64,000 bases of DNA from Paracoccus shandongensis (GCF_017315735.1 NZ_JAFLRK010000006.1:62001-126000); one strand, 5' to 3'. Counted from the stretch's first letter, positions 1-9,565 are shown. The notes: generated by a model not told the origin, from the letters alone. Program-made: numbers and translations.

Positions 1-163
1 GCCAGTCGGCCATCTCGACGCCTTCGTCGCGGGTGTCGAAGGTGATGAAGAAGTGATGATCGCCCGGCAACCCGTGTTCGGCCACACGTTCCAGCACGTC
101 TGCAATCAGCCCCTGCAGCGCGCGGTGCATCATTCCGCCATAATCAATTCCCGTTCGCGCCAT
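1..163 (-). CDS. sspB: ClpXP adaptor protein SspB, N-terminal part (cut by window edge)
   Basis: Only the first 54 codons are inside the window. The protein starts MARTGIDYGGMMHRAL and continues with GLPGDHHFFITF, which is the conserved start of the alphaproteobacterial SspB family (residues IDYG near 6-9 and HHFFITFDT near 40-48). SspB is a cytoplasmic dimer that binds the tmRNA-encoded degradation tag and hands tagged proteins to the ClpXP protease. An AAGGGGA ribosome site lies just upstream of the ATG. The gene follows ssrA on the same strand, so tag-making RNA and tag-reading adaptor are neighbours. The C-terminal ClpX-docking tail is outside the window. Confidence 0.85.
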   Translation of the reverse strand, partial: MARTGIDYGGMMHRALQGLIADVLERVAEHGLPGDHHFFITFDTRDEGVEMADW

Positions 164-308
164 GCCCGTCCCCTTCGAATTTCGGGCCAGCATAGGCATA
201 TGACGGGTATTGAAAAGGGGGGCGGCTGACGCTTGGGCAAGAAACCTGCAACGCCCGCCCGAACGCATAGGGGCGCTGTGACAGGCATGTCCGGCAAGGG
301 GTTGAAGG

Positions 309-621
309 TGCAGGATTCTGTTGCCAGGCTCCTGCGGGCCCCGCCTTACGCTGCTAGGCGCAAGGGCTTGGGTTTCGATCTTGCGGACTGCTTACGCAGC
401 CAGCGCGACCGGAGCACGGTTGTCGTTGGCAACTGTACATTTTGCACCGATAACGGTGGTAGCTCACCGAGACAAAGCAAACATCTTTAGACGTTCGTCG
501 ATCCTGTTTCGACCCCGAGGCCCCCCAACGAGGGTGATCTGGTGGAGTCGCCGGGTACCGCCCCCGGGTCCGATCCGCTTATTCCATGCGCGTTTATGTC
601 CATAGTCCGGGTTGCCCCGGA
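309..621 (-). ncRNA. ssrA: Circularly permuted two-piece tmRNA (ssrA)
   Basis: The tag reading frame lies on the minus strand at 430-392 and reads ANDNRAPVALAA followed by TAA, a typical alphaproteobacterial SsrA tag. The acceptor piece comes first in the transcript and ends with CCA at 542-540. The coding piece begins GGGGTCG at 516-510. The seven bases GGGGTCG and CGACTCC (550-544) form a perfect acceptor stem with one G-U pair, with A as discriminator. The 23 bases at 539-517 are the excised spacer. The T-arm region has the unusual GGGGGCGGTACCCGG form. The coding piece probably ends near a hairpin at 335-310; both outer ends are estimates. The RNA rescues stalled ribosomes and tags the nascent chain for ClpXP. 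Confidence 0.92.
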
Positions 622-628
622 CAGGTCG

Positions 629-657
629 AATATAGGCGCGGGATTTGCGGCCTGCAA
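629..657 (-). promoter_or_regulatory. sigma-70 type promoter of ssrA
   Basis: On the minus strand there is TTGCAG (657-652), a 17-base spacer and TATATT (634-629), close to the housekeeping consensus. It lies directly after the gnd stop codon and would start transcription near position 622, just before the acceptor piece of the tmRNA. Confidence 0.75.
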
Positions 658-662
658 GACCG

Positions 663-2063
663 TCACGCGGTCACGCCCCAGGGTCCGTGCGGCGCGTCCA
701 GACCGTCGATGCGCTGGAAGCCGTGCGCGCCGAAGAAGTCGCGCTGCGCCTGGATCAGGTTCGCGGTGCCGCGCCCGGTGCGCATCAGATCGAACCACAT
801 TAGCCCGGACGCCAGCGCGGGCAGGGCGTGGCCTGCCGCCGCACCCTGGGACACCACCTGCCGCAGCGCGGGCATGGCGGCCTCAAGAAGTCGCGCGAAG
901 AAGGGCGCCATGATCAGGTTGCGGGCGGGATCGGCGGCCAGGGCGGCGGCCATGTCGTTCAGCATGGCCGAGCGGATGATGCAGCCTGCCCGCCAGACGC
1001 GGGCGATTTCCGGCAGATCCAGCGTCCAGCCGAATCGCTCGGACGCGGCGGAGATCATCGCAAAGCCCTGCGCATAGCAGAGGATCTTGCCCGCGATCAG
1101 CGCCTGTTCCAGCACCTGCGCGCCGATCGCGCAGGGCTGCGGGGCGGGACCGAACAGCGCCTGACCGGCCAGCCGTTCGTCCAGCCGGGCCGAGACGTTG
1201 CGGGCCATCACGGCGGCCTCGATCACCGGGATGGGGGCGGACAGGTGCTGCGCCTCGATGGCGGTCCAGCGGCCGGTGCCCTTCTGGCCCGCGCGGTCCA
1301 GGATCACGTCCACCATGGGCTTGCCGGTCTGGGGATCGGCGGCGGCGGTCACGGCGGCCGAAATCTCGATCAGGTATGATTTCAGCGCGCCTTCGTTCCA
1401 GCCCGCGAAGGCCGCACTGATCGCGGCGGCGTCCAGCCCCATGCCGTCGCGCAAGAGACCGTAAACCTCGGCGATCATCTGCATGTCGGCATATTCGATG
1501 CCGTTGTGGACCATCTTCACGAAATGCCCCGCGCCCGCATCGCCCATCCGGGCGGCGCAGGGGGTGCCGTCCTCGGCCCGGGCGGCGATGGCGGTCATCA
1601 CCTCGGCCACGCGCGCCCAATCGGCGGCGTCGCCCCCGCCCATGATGGCGGGACCGTGGCGCGCGCCTTCTTCTCCGCCTGAAACGCCCATGCCCAGGAA
1701 GCGGAAGGGCAGGCCTGCGGCATTGCGGCGGTTGGTGTCGTGGAAATCGGCGTTGCCCGCGTCGATCACCAGGTCGTCGGCGTCCAGCAGGGGTGCAAGC
1801 GCGGCAAGCTGGTCGTCCACCGGCTGACCGGCGGGCACCATCAGGATGATTGCGCGGGGCTTCGCGATGGCCGCGACCAGATCGGCCAGCGTCTCGGCGG
1901 GGATGATTCGGCTTGCCAGATCGCCCGCGCCTGCGGCGAAGGTCCGCGTCACGGCGGTGGTGCGGTTCCAGACCGCGACGGGAAAGCCTTTTTCGGCGAT
2001 GTTCAGCGCCAGCGCCGCGCCCATCGTTCCCAATCCGATCAGCCCGATCCGAGCCTGTGCCAT
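663..2063 (-). CDS. gnd: 6-phosphogluconate dehydrogenase (decarboxylating)
   Basis: This 466-residue protein catalyses 6-phosphogluconate + NADP+ to ribulose 5-phosphate + CO2 + NADPH, the second oxidative step of the pentose phosphate pathway. The Rossmann motif GLGTMG is at residues 10-15. The substrate-binding stretch GMGVSGGEEGAR is near 125-135 and HNGIEY with the catalytic Lys is near 183-191. DRAGQKGTGRW, another family signature, follows in the helical C-terminal domain. The length is normal for the long dimeric class. The ATG was chosen because GGAAAGG lies just upstream; an earlier in-frame ATG would add six residues without a ribosome site. The ssrA promoter starts just past its stop. 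Confidence 0.96.
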   Translation of the reverse strand: MAQARIGLIGLGTMGAALALNIAEKGFPVAVWNRTTAVTRTFAAGAGDLASRIIPAETLADLVAAIAKPRAIILMVPAGQPVDDQLAALAPLLDADDLVIDAGNADFHDTNRRNAAGLPFRFLGMGVSGGEEGARHGPAIMGGGDAADWARVAEVMTAIAARAEDGTPCAARMGDAGAGHFVKMVHNGIEYADMQMIAEVYGLLRDGMGLDAAAISAAFAGWNEGALKSYLIEISAAVTAAADPQTGKPMVDVILDRAGQKGTGRWTAIEAQHLSAPIPVIEAAVMARNVSARLDERLAGQALFGPAPQPCAIGAQVLEQALIAGKILCYAQGFAMISAASERFGWTLDLPEIARVWRAGCIIRSAMLNDMAAALAADPARNLIMAPFFARLLEAAMPALRQVVSQGAAAGHALPALASGLMWFDLMRTGRGTANLIQAQRDFFGAHGFQRIDGLDAPHGPWGVTA

Positions 2064-2120
2064 GATGCAACCTTTCCGCAAATCAATCTTGCGGGCGTTT
2101 ACGCTAACAGGACAGGGATG

Positions 2121-2570
2121 TCACGCTGGCCTGCCCTGCACGCAGATCAGCGTCTGCAACCCTGTCGCCACATGGATGCGCTTGCCCGGCGTGACACCCC
2201 AGACTTCCAGCTGGCAGATGGTCAGCGTGCGGCCCGGCTTGACGACGCGGCCCGTGGCCTCAAGGTATTCGCCTTGCGCAGGGTTGATCAGGTTCAGCTT
2301 GAATTCCACCGTCAGGACCGAACTGTCGTTGGGCATCAGCGTGAACCCGGCATAGCCGCCCGCCGAATCCGCGACCGAGGCCGTGCCGCCCGCGTGGAAA
2401 TAGCCGTGCTGCTGGGTCAGGTCCGGCTTGAAGGGCAGGCGGATCGTGACCAGCCCGGCCCTCACATCCGCCAGTTCGGCCCCCAGCAGGCGCATCAGAC
2501 CCTGGCGGTCAAAGCTGTCGCGGATGCGGGCCACGGTCGCGTCGGGCAGGTCGCTGCCAATCTCCATCAT
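2121..2570 (-). CDS. PaaI-family hotdog-fold thioesterase
   Basis: This 149-residue protein belongs to the hotdog thioesterase superfamily, PaaI type, which hydrolyses acyl- or aryl-CoA thioesters in the cytoplasm. The active-site region QQHGYFHAGGTASVADSAGG (near 54-73) carries the usual HG...HGG-like pattern followed by the long hotdog helix. It is the last gene of a yiiM-pdxY-paaI run, beginning 12 bases after the pdxY stop. A GGAGGAG ribosome site lies before tandem ATG codons; the second ATG is equally possible. The substrate cannot be told from sequence. Confidence 0.85.
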   Translation of the reverse strand: MMEIGSDLPDATVARIRDSFDRQGLMRLLGAELADVRAGLVTIRLPFKPDLTQQHGYFHAGGTASVADSAGGYAGFTLMPNDSSVLTVEFKLNLINPAQGEYLEATGRVVKPGRTLTICQLEVWGVTPGKRIHVATGLQTLICVQGRPA

Positions 2571-2582
2571 CTCCTCCGGTGG

Positions 2583-3419
2583 CTACAGGGTCAGCAGGGC
2601 GGCGCGGAAGCCGGGGTCGGACAGCACGACCTCGTTCGCGCCGATGCGGTCGGCATGGGCCAGCGCCGCCGATGTCAGATCCTGCGCCGTTTCCACCGCC
2701 TGGGGCAGGCTGCGGCCCCGGCCCAGGGACGCTACGATCAGCCCGGCGAACAGGTCGCCGGTGCCAGGAAGCGCGACGGGCAGGCGTGGTGTCGGATGCC
2801 GCGTCGCCCCGTCGGGGCCAAGGATCACGCTTTCCAGATGACCCGCCGGGCTGTCCCCCAGCACGCAGCCGGTGGCGACCAGCGTGGCCCCCGACGCCAT
2901 GCGCAGATCGGCGGCGGCGGCGTGCAGGTCGGCCATGGCGGTGATCGTGCGGCCGGTCAGGTGGCCCAGTTCAAAGGAATTGGGCGTCGCCAGATCGGCC
3001 AGCGGCAGCAGCCGGTCGCGCATGATCGCGGCCAGTTCGGCGGGCACATAGAGGCCCGGCCCGTGATCGCCCATCACCGGGTCGCACAGGTATCGCAGGC
3101 CCGGATTGGCCGCCTTGGCGCGCGCCACGAAATCCGCCGCCAGCCGCGCGACCTCGACCGATCCGATATAGCCGGTCATCAGCCACGCCGCGCGCTGCGG
3201 CAATTCACGTTCCCACGCGCCCAGCAGCAGGTCGGCGAACAGGTCCGGGGCCACCGGCGCGCCGCGCAGCGTCGGATAGTCGGGCGTGTTGGAAAAGATC
3301 ACCGTGGGGATCGCCGCGACCTCCAGCCCCGCCGCCTGCATGGGAAAGACGGCGGCGGAATTGCCGACATGGCCGTGGACGACCTGGCTTTGGATCGAGA
3401 TCACCAGCGGCGGCTTCAT
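2583..3419 (-). CDS. pdxY: Pyridoxal kinase (PdxY/PdxK type)
   Basis: This 278-residue ribokinase-superfamily protein phosphorylates pyridoxal with ATP to give pyridoxal 5'-phosphate (B6 salvage). The N-terminal IQSQVVHGHVGNSA is the typical substrate-loop start of pyridoxal kinases. CDPVMGD is at 112-118 and the catalytic anion-hole motif GTGD at 219-222, with Asp222 as the general base. Its ATG overlaps the TGA of the MOSC gene upstream (ATGA), so the two are probably translationally coupled. Confidence 0.92.
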   Translation of the reverse strand: MKPPLVISIQSQVVHGHVGNSAAVFPMQAAGLEVAAIPTVIFSNTPDYPTLRGAPVAPDLFADLLLGAWERELPQRAAWLMTGYIGSVEVARLAADFVARAKAANPGLRYLCDPVMGDHGPGLYVPAELAAIMRDRLLPLADLATPNSFELGHLTGRTITAMADLHAAAADLRMASGATLVATGCVLGDSPAGHLESVILGPDGATRHPTPRLPVALPGTGDLFAGLIVASLGRGRSLPQAVETAQDLTSAALAHADRIGANEVVLSDPGFRAALLTL

Positions 3420-4093
3420 GCCTGCCCCTCCAGCCGGGGGCGCCAGTCCTCGACCCGGCCGCTGTCCAGGCGGCGTTGCGCGTATCGGCGCCAACCCTTG
3501 GCCAGCACGTCAAGGGCGGCGATGGCCTCCAGCTCGGCGCGGTTCAGGCGGTCCACATACATCGCCCGCCACAACCGCCGCAGCGTCCAGTCCGGGGTCA
3601 GCCGGTCGATCAGCGCCAGATCATCGCCGGGTGCCACCATGCCCGGCTGCAGGACGCGGTAATACCAGCCCGTGCGGCCCGTGTCCTGCACGCGGCGCGC
3701 CATGTCGGGCACGCCAAGGCGGTGGTTCAGCTTCCAGCAGGGCTGGCGGCCTTGCGAGACCTGCACCAGCGCGCCGCCCAGCCGGAAGATGTCGCCCACC
3801 GCCACGCCATCCTCGGTCAGCCCCGCGACCGAGATGTTCTCGCCAAAGGCCCCGGGCGCGTCCAGCAGGGGCAGGCTGCCCAGGTCCGCGCGCCACGCCG
3901 CGTAATGATCCCAGGGATAATGGTGGAGGGCCTTTTCCGGCCCGCCATGGACGCGCCGGTCGGCCTGGGCGTCGCCCTGCAACCCCTCGGCCCCCAGCCA
4001 CAGCGGGGCAGTCACCGGCGTCTTGGCGATGGCGCTTGTCGCGTCGGACCCGGCAAGGGGCGCGACAGGTCCGGTCAACAGGGTGGTCGGCAT
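3416..4093 (-). CDS. yiiM: MOSC domain protein, YiiM family
   Basis: This roughly 225-residue protein resembles Escherichia coli YiiM along its length. It has GAEGLQGDAQADRRVHGGP near the start of the MOSC domain, FGENISV, the motif QPCWKLN containing the MOSC cysteine, and a C-terminal 3-alpha domain ending in RRLDSGRVEDWRPRL. MOSC proteins bind sulfur at a conserved cysteine; YiiM proteins are linked to molybdenum-cofactor-dependent reduction of N-hydroxylated compounds. Two close ATGs are possible (4099 or 4093); GGA spacing slightly favours the second. It is the first gene of the yiiM-pdxY-paaI run and faces ppx/gppA across a short divergent promoter region. Confidence 0.85.
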   Translation of the reverse strand: MPTTLLTGPVAPLAGSDATSAIAKTPVTAPLWLGAEGLQGDAQADRRVHGGPEKALHHYPWDHYAAWRADLGSLPLLDAPGAFGENISVAGLTEDGVAVGDIFRLGGALVQVSQGRQPCWKLNHRLGVPDMARRVQDTGRTGWYYRVLQPGMVAPGDDLALIDRLTPDWTLRRLWRAMYVDRLNRAELEAIAALDVLAKGWRRYAQRRLDSGRVEDWRPRLEGQA

Positions 4094-4229
4094 GGTCATT
4101 CCAAGGGCAAACTTGACACCGTTATCAACCGATTGGCACGGCGTCGGCAATCAGCGATTCAGCGCCCCTTGAATGGTCGGGGGGCGCAGGTTACGTTTTG
4201 TTCAACTTGATATCGGAGGGCGTATCGTC

Positions 4230-5351
4230 ATGACGCCCAAGCGTCCTGCGGGTGCGGACGCGTTCCCGAAAACCGCGGTAGAGCCGTCCGGCACCCGAAA
4301 CCCCGAGGAGGGGGCGCTTTACGCTGCCCTCGACCTTGGCACAAACTCGTGCCGGATGCTGATTGCCCGACCGAAGGGCAGTCAGTTCCAGGTCATCGAC
4401 AGCTTCTCCAAGCCGGTGCAGCTTGGCCAGGGGCTGGAGGCGTCTGGCCGCCTGTCGCGCAGTTCCATGGCCCGCACGGTCCATGCCCTGCAGGTCTGCC
4501 GGCGCAAGCTGGAACAGCACCGCGTGCGCAACATGCGCCTGGTCGCGACCGAGGCCTGCCGCCGCGCGCGGAACAGCCGCGACCTTTTGCGCACCATCCG
4601 GCGGGAAACCGGGTTGCAGATCGAGACCATCACCGCCGAGGAGGAGGCCCGTCTGGCCGTGATCTCTTGCGCGCCGCTGGTCAGCCACAAGACGGAAACG
4701 CTGATGGTCGTCGACATCGGCGGCGGATCGACCGAGCTTGTCTGGATCGACCTGGAGGATGTGGAGCCCAAGGAACGCCCGCGCGCGATCATGCGGCTGT
4801 CGGACGGCTTCGGCAATCCGCAGCCGGGCGGGGCCCGCGTGGTGGACTGGATCAGCGTGCCCTTGGGCGTGGCGACCCTGCGCGACCAGTTCGCCGATGT
4901 CGAGGACGACGGGGGCCGCTTTGCCCTGATGTCCTGGTATTTCGAGGAAATGCTGGCGGGCTTCACCCCCTATGCCCAAGGCTCGCCGGACGAGGGGTTC
5001 CAGATCATCGGCACCTCGGGGACGGTCACCACGGTCGCGGCCAGCTTCCTGGGCCTGCGCCGCTATGACCGGACCAAGGTGGACGGGCTGGAGATGACCA
5101 GCACCCAGATCGACCGGGTGATCCATTCATACCTGCAGCTTGGCCCCGACGGACGCCGCGCCGACCCGCGCATCGGGCGCGAACGCCACGCGCTGATCAT
5201 GTCAGGCGCGGCGATCCTGCAAACCCTGATGCGGATCTGGCCCACCAGCAAGCTGTCGGTCGCCGACCGCGGGCTGCGAGAGGGGTTGCTTTACGCCCAG
5301 ATGGTGCGCGATGGGGTGCTGGCAGCCGATGGATTGAACGGAGTGGCATGA
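4230..5351 (+). CDS. ppx: Exopolyphosphatase / guanosine pentaphosphate phosphohydrolase family
   Basis: This 373-residue protein of the Ppx/GppA family, in the sugar kinase/Hsp70 actin fold, removes terminal phosphate from polyphosphate or pppGpp. The first phosphate-binding loop LDLGTNS is at residues 34-40 and the second, VDIGGGSTE, near 170, with the catalytic-type Glu in EEEARL between them. It is close to the short family form without the extra C-terminal HD domains of E. coli Ppx. GGAGG lies nine bases before the chosen ATG; an upstream ATG at 4173 lacks a ribosome site. Only one base separates it from rlmE, so the two form an operon. Ppx and GppA activities cannot be distinguished here. 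Confidence 0.9.
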   Translation: MTPKRPAGADAFPKTAVEPSGTRNPEEGALYAALDLGTNSCRMLIARPKGSQFQVIDSFSKPVQLGQGLEASGRLSRSSMARTVHALQVCRRKLEQHRVRNMRLVATEACRRARNSRDLLRTIRRETGLQIETITAEEEARLAVISCAPLVSHKTETLMVVDIGGGSTELVWIDLEDVEPKERPRAIMRLSDGFGNPQPGGARVVDWISVPLGVATLRDQFADVEDDGGRFALMSWYFEEMLAGFTPYAQGSPDEGFQIIGTSGTVTTVAASFLGLRRYDRTKVDGLEMTSTQIDRVIHSYLQLGPDGRRADPRIGRERHALIMSGAAILQTLMRIWPTSKLSVADRGLREGLLYAQMVRDGVLAADGLNGVA

Positions 5352-5352
5352 G

Positions 5353-6108
5353 ATGACAAAGGCACCCACCAGCCGCGAGGGGAAATCCAGCGGGCGCGGC
5401 GCGCGCGACCTGCGCGTGCGGGTCAAGAGCGCCAAGGGCCGCAAGCTGTCCAGCACGCTGTGGCTGGAACGGCAGTTGAACGACCCCTATGTCGCCCGCG
5501 CCAAGCGCGAGGGATATCGCGGACGCGCGGCCTTCAAGATCCTGGAGCTGGATGACAAGTATCGCTTTCTGGTGCCCGGCGCGCGCGTGGTCGATCTGGG
5601 CTGCGCGCCCGGCGGCTGGTGCCAGGTCGCCGTCGGTCGCGTCAATGCCCTGGGCGAGAAGGGCGGCAAGGCCGTCGGCAAGGTTCTGGGCGTCGATCTG
5701 CAAGAGGTCGATCCGATCGCGGGGGCCGAGATTCACCAGCTGGATTTCCTGGAGGACGGCGCCGACGCCAAGGTCAAGGAATGGCTGGGCGGGCCTGCCG
5801 ATGTGGTCATGTCGGACATGGCCGCCGCCTCGTCCGGACACAAGGGGACCGACCACCTGCGCATCGTGGCCCTGGTCGAGGCTGCGGCGGCCTTCGCCTT
5901 CGATGTCCTCGAACCCGGTGGAACGTTTGTCGCCAAGGTCTTGGCGGGCGGGGCGGAAACCGAGATGCAGGCCATGCTGAAGCGCAACTTCGACAAGGTC
6001 GCCAACGTCAAGCCGCCCGCCAGCCGCAGCGATTCGTCCGAGAAATTCGTGGTCGCCACGGGGTTTCGCGGAAGGCAGGCCGATCAGCGGGCCGATCAGC
6101 GGGACTGA
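5353..6108 (+). CDS. rlmE: 23S rRNA 2'-O-methyltransferase RlmE (FtsJ/RrmJ)
   Basis: This 251-residue methyltransferase methylates the 2'-O of U2552 in 23S rRNA, a late step of large-subunit assembly. The S-adenosylmethionine motif [11 protein letters not shown] is at 79-89. The catalytic K-D-K-E tetrad can be assigned to Lys62, Asp155, Lys195 and Glu230. The basic N-terminal 35 residues are an extension typical of alphaproteobacteria. It is cotranscribed with ppx/gppA and its last 13 bases overlap the convergent AraC gene. Confidence 0.94.
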   Translation: MTKAPTSREGKSSGRGARDLRVRVKSAKGRKLSSTLWLERQLNDPYVARAKREGYRGRAAFKILELDDKYRFLVPGARVVDLGCAPGGWCQVAVGRVNALGEKGGKAVGKVLGVDLQEVDPIAGAEIHQLDFLEDGADAKVKEWLGGPADVVMSDMAAASSGHKGTDHLRIVALVEAAAAFAFDVLEPGGTFVAKVLAGGAETEMQAMLKRNFDKVANVKPPASRSDSSEKFVVATGFRGRQADQRADQRD

Positions 6109-7097
6109 GCGCGGAACACCTCGGGCCTGCGCCCCGTGGCGGCTACAAAGGCGCGGATGAAATGAGCGTGGCTTGAATAGCCCAGGTCCACCGCGATGCG
6201 CTGCGTCGGATGCGTCGTTTCGCGCAGCATCCGGGCCGCACAGTCCAGCCGCAATTCGTGGATCAGTTCCACCGCGCGCTTGCCATGGGCCGCAAGGCAG
6301 GCATGGTCCAGTTGCAGCGTGCTGCTGCCCAGGTCGGCGGCCAGTTCCGCCACGGACCGGGATTCGCCCAGTTGTTCGCGGGCAAGCGCCAGGAAGCGGT
6401 CGATCAGCGGGCGGTCGGGAAAGCCGGTCTCTGTCCTATCGGGCGCCCGGCCCGGCGCAAGCTGGCGCAGGCGCAGCGACAAAAGGTTCATCAGGCAGGA
6501 CAGGGTTCCGGGATCGCCGCCCGGCGTCTCGACCCCGATCTCGCGCAGCGTGGCCTCCAACTGCGGGGCATGGCTGCCGACCTGCGCGGCCAGGACATGA
6601 TCGGGCAGGGGCGGCACCGCCTGCGCCCCCAACCGGGCCGAGATCAGCGCCACGTGGCCGGTGGTTCCATGGGCGGGCGAGGCCGCAAAGGCGGTGCCCG
6701 CCGGGATATAGCGCAACTCGCCCGGCCGCAGGCAAAGGCGGTCGCGGGGGAAATCAAGCTGCACGCGCCCCTGGGTCACCCAGACCAGCACATGATCGGG
6801 GCGGGTGCGGGGCTGCGGCGGATTGGCCCGGCTGCCCCAAAGGAAGGCCGCCAGTGGCAGCAGGCGGATGCCGCTTTGCCGCGCGACGGGATGCGCCTCG
6901 CGCCAGGCGGGTTGCAGCGCGGCGGGCTCGGGGCGGTGCTGGGGCTGCGGGGCTGCCGGGGGACCGGCGGGTGGCGGGGACGCGTCGGCGATAACGGGCG
7001 CGTTGACCCCGTCCACCCCCAGGTGCCGCCCCGCCCGGATCTGGCTGGGCGAGAAGGGAAAGCCGTCTTTCCACTGCGAATGCTCGAACGCCGACAT
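6096..7097 (-). CDS. AraC-family transcriptional regulator with N-terminal cupin-like domain
   Basis: This 333-residue protein has a Pro/Ala-rich linker (about residues 38-65), a sensor region with the cupin signature around [18 protein letters not shown] (about 120-140), and a C-terminal AraC double helix-turn-helix (about 235-330) ending with [22 protein letters not shown]. The second recognition helix pattern [12 protein letters not shown] matches the family. It is a single gene, convergent with and overlapping rlmE, followed upstream by a 76-base gap to miaA. No target operon is obvious next to it. Confidence 0.87.
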   Translation of the reverse strand: MSAFEHSQWKDGFPFSPSQIRAGRHLGVDGVNAPVIADASPPPAGPPAAPQPQHRPEPAALQPAWREAHPVARQSGIRLLPLAAFLWGSRANPPQPRTRPDHVLVWVTQGRVQLDFPRDRLCLRPGELRYIPAGTAFAASPAHGTTGHVALISARLGAQAVPPLPDHVLAAQVGSHAPQLEATLREIGVETPGGDPGTLSCLMNLLSLRLRQLAPGRAPDRTETGFPDRPLIDRFLALAREQLGESRSVAELAADLGSSTLQLDHACLAAHGKRAVELIHELRLDCAARMLRETTHPTQRIAVDLGYSSHAHFIRAFVAATGRRPEVFRAQSR

Positions 7098-7173
7098 GAG
7101 ATTCGCCTGACAAAAAGGACAATAAGCGAATTGTTGCCGATGAATGTTTGAAACTCAACGCCGTCGTGGGCGA

Positions 7174-8067
7174 TCAGTTGCCTCCTGTGCTTTTTGCGTC
7201 AGCCTGGACGGGCTGCCAGTCCTTCATCCGCCCCCTGAACCAGATGCGCTGCGCCTTGCCATATTGGCGCGTGGCGATGATCGCGCGCTCGGTCGCGGTG
7301 GGCAGGTCGATCTCGCCCCGCAGATGCGCCACCAGGTCGGGCGCGCCGATGGCGCGGGCCCATTGCTGCGCGGGATCCCATTGCGGCAGCATGGCGCGCG
7401 CCTCCTCCAGCGCGCCCTGTTGCATCATCGCGTGGAAGCGGTGGGCGATCCTGTCGGCCAGCCAGTCGCGATCCGCCGTGACCAGGATGCGCTGCGCATC
7501 CGCCGGGGCGATCAGCGGCGGGGGTGTGTCGGCCTGCCAGTCGGCCAGCCCGCGCCCGGTGGCGGTCAGCACCTCCCACGCGCGCTGGACGCGGGCGGGG
7601 TTCAGGGTATCGATGCGGTCGCGGGTGGCGGGGTCCAGATCTGCCACCATGCGCGCCAGCCCGCCGTCGACCGCCAGCCGGGCGTCCCCCTCGGCCCGGA
7701 TGGCAGGGGGCACGGGCGGGACATAGGCCAGCCCCTGCGTCAGCGCGGTCAGGTAAAGCCCGGTCCCGCCCACCACGATCAACCGCCGGTCCCGCAGGCT
7801 CGCCACGTCGCGCAACCAGTCGCCCACGGAATAGGTCACGCCAGGGGCGACATGGCCGTAAAGCGCGTGGGGGGTGGCCGCCTCGTCCCCGGGCGTCGGA
7901 CGCGCGGTCAGCACCCGCCAGCAGGACCAGATCTGCAAGGCATCGGCGTTGACGACCAGCCCGCCCTGTTCGCGCGCCACGGTCAGGGCCAGCGCCGACT
8001 TGCCGCTGGCCGTGGGGCCCGCGATCAGCAGGTGGCGCCCAGGGTCGATCTGATGCAGAGGGGTCAC
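7174..8067 (-). CDS. miaA: tRNA dimethylallyltransferase MiaA
   Basis: MiaA transfers the dimethylallyl group of DMAPP to N6 of A37 in tRNAs that read UNN codons. The P-loop GPTASGKS is at residues 17-24 with the chosen start, followed by NADALQIW, VVGGTGLYL and the conserved C-terminal RQYGKAQRIWFR. The frame stays open to an ATG at 8163, but that would overlap the pyrH start and add about 32 residues without family support. The GTG at 8067 gives the usual length of about 297 residues. The gene is divergent from pyrH, leaving about 94 bases for two promoters. The exact start is not certain. Confidence 0.9.
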   Translation of the reverse strand: MTPLHQIDPGRHLLIAGPTASGKSALALTVAREQGGLVVNADALQIWSCWRVLTARPTPGDEAATPHALYGHVAPGVTYSVGDWLRDVASLRDRRLIVVGGTGLYLTALTQGLAYVPPVPPAIRAEGDARLAVDGGLARMVADLDPATRDRIDTLNPARVQRAWEVLTATGRGLADWQADTPPPLIAPADAQRILVTADRDWLADRIAHRFHAMMQQGALEEARAMLPQWDPAQQWARAIGAPDLVAHLRGEIDLPTATERAIIATRQYGKAQRIWFRGRMKDWQPVQADAKSTGGN

Positions 8068-8161
8068 GATGGGGCGGTTTCCGGGCAGTTGAACACCGGC
8101 GCCTTTTGCGACATTTTGCGCCGCGATGAAAGCGACCGGCGCTGGATACGAAGGAATGGAC

Positions 8162-8896
8162 ATGACCGATCATCAGAACGCGGCGCCCACGCAATACGGC
8201 AGGGTGATGCTGAAAATCTCGGGCGAGGCGCTGATGGGCGATCAAGGCTATGGCCTGCATCCCCCCACCGTCGCGCGCATCGCCGACGAGGTCGAATCGG
8301 TCCAGAAGATGGGGGTCGAGGTCTGCATGGTCATCGGCGGCGGCAACATCTTCCGGGGCCTGCAAGGCAGCGCCCAGGGGATGGAGCGGACGACAGCCGA
8401 CTACATGGGGATGCTGGCGACCGTCATGAACGCGCTGGCCATGCAATCCGCGCTGGAGGCCAAGGGCCTGCATTGCCGCGTCATCAGCGCCATCCGCATG
8501 GACGAGGTCTGCGAGCCATACATCCGCCGCCGCGCCATCCGGCACCTGGAAAAGAAGCGCATCGTGATCTTTGCCGCCGGCACCGGGAACCCGTATTTCA
8601 CCACCGACACGGCCGCCACGCTGCGCGCGAACGAGATGAATTGCGAGGCGATCTTCAAGGGCACCAAGGTCGATGGGGTCTATGACAAGGACCCGAAAAA
8701 GCACGCCGATGCAAAGCGTTACGGCGAGGTCAGCTATGACGAGGTGTTGCAGAAGCACCTGGGCGTGATGGACGCATCCGCCATTGCGCTGGCCCGCGAC
8801 AACCGCCTGCCGATCATCGTCTTCTCGCTGGACGAGCCGGGCGGCTTCCGGGGCATCCTGGAAGGCCGGGGCACCTATACGCGGGTGCATATCTAG
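8162..8896 (+). CDS. pyrH: UMP kinase PyrH
   Basis: This 244-residue hexameric kinase of the amino-acid kinase fold phosphorylates UMP to UDP; it is allosterically controlled by UTP and GTP in characterised members. Visible motifs are LKISGEAL near 18-25, [10 protein letters not shown] near 60, [15 protein letters not shown] near 145 and [10 protein letters not shown] near 180. AAGGA lies seven bases before the chosen ATG; an ATG two codons earlier is too close to it. It is the first gene of the long operon that runs to ompH. Confidence 0.96.
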   Translation: MTDHQNAAPTQYGRVMLKISGEALMGDQGYGLHPPTVARIADEVESVQKMGVEVCMVIGGGNIFRGLQGSAQGMERTTADYMGMLATVMNALAMQSALEAKGLHCRVISAIRMDEVCEPYIRRRAIRHLEKKRIVIFAAGTGNPYFTTDTAATLRANEMNCEAIFKGTKVDGVYDKDPKKHADAKRYGEVSYDEVLQKHLGVMDASAIALARDNRLPIIVFSLDEPGGFRGILEGRGTYTRVHI

Positions 8897-9001
8897 GCCG
8901 CGGCCTTGCTGGCGAAGCCTGGCGCATTTTACGGGCAAAGGCTTTGCCAAGATTTGGAAATCCCGCTACAAGCGGACAAAATCAAGATGAGGGCAGTTTC
9001 C

Positions 9002-9565
9002 ATGGCAGAGGACATCGAAATCGACATCGACGACCTGGAACGGCGGATGAAAGGGGCGATGGAAAGCCTGCGCCATGAATTCGCGTCGCTGCGCACGGGC
9101 CGCGCCTCGGCCTCCATGGTCGAGCCGGTGCAGGTCGAGGCTTATGGCCAGATGACGCCGGTCAACCAGCTGGGCACCGTCAACGTGCCGGAACCGCGCA
9201 TGGTCACGATCAACGTCTGGGACAAGGGCATGGTCGGCAAGGTCGAAAAGGCGCTGCGCGAATCCGGCTTGGGCATCAATCCCCAGACGAACGGCACGAT
9301 CATCATGCTGCCGATCCCCGAGCTGAACGAGGAACGCCGGCGCGAGCTGACCAAGGTCGCGGCCCAATATGCCGAACATGCCCGCGTCGCGATCCGCAAC
9401 GTGCGCCGCGACGGCATGGACCAGATCAAGAAGGGCAAGTCGAACGGCATGCCCGAGGATGACCAGAAGTTCTGGGAAACCGCCGTGCAAGAATTGACCG
9501 ACAAGATGATCGCCCTTGTCGATCAGGCGCTTGAAGGCAAGCAAGCCGAAATCATGCAGGTCTGA
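9002..9565 (+). CDS. frr: Ribosome recycling factor
   Basis: This 187-residue protein splits the post-termination ribosome together with EF-G. It has the family features: N-terminal helix [17 protein letters not shown], the SLRTGRAS motif near 35-42, central domain with [14 protein letters not shown], and C-terminal helix with [20 protein letters not shown] precedes the ATG at a suitable distance. The 105-base gap from pyrH contains a short perfect inverted repeat (GGCAAAG-G-CTTTGCC at 8934-8948) that could attenuate or stabilise the transcript. Confidence 0.96.
   Translation: MAEDIEIDIDDLERRMKGAMESLRHEFASLRTGRASASMVEPVQVEAYGQMTPVNQLGTVNVPEPRMVTINVWDKGMVGKVEKALRESGLGINPQTNGTIIMLPIPELNEERRRELTKVAAQYAEHARVAIRNVRRDGMDQIKKGKSNGMPEDDQKFWETAVQELTDKMIALVDQALEGKQAEIMQV

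Noticed and set aside
233..798. Several short open frames at the start of the window
   Set aside because: The region is explained by the split tmRNA and its promoter on the minus strand.
8068..8163. N-terminal extension of MiaA to an ATG at 8163
   Set aside because: It would overlap the pyrH start, has no family similarity and would leave no room for divergent promoters.
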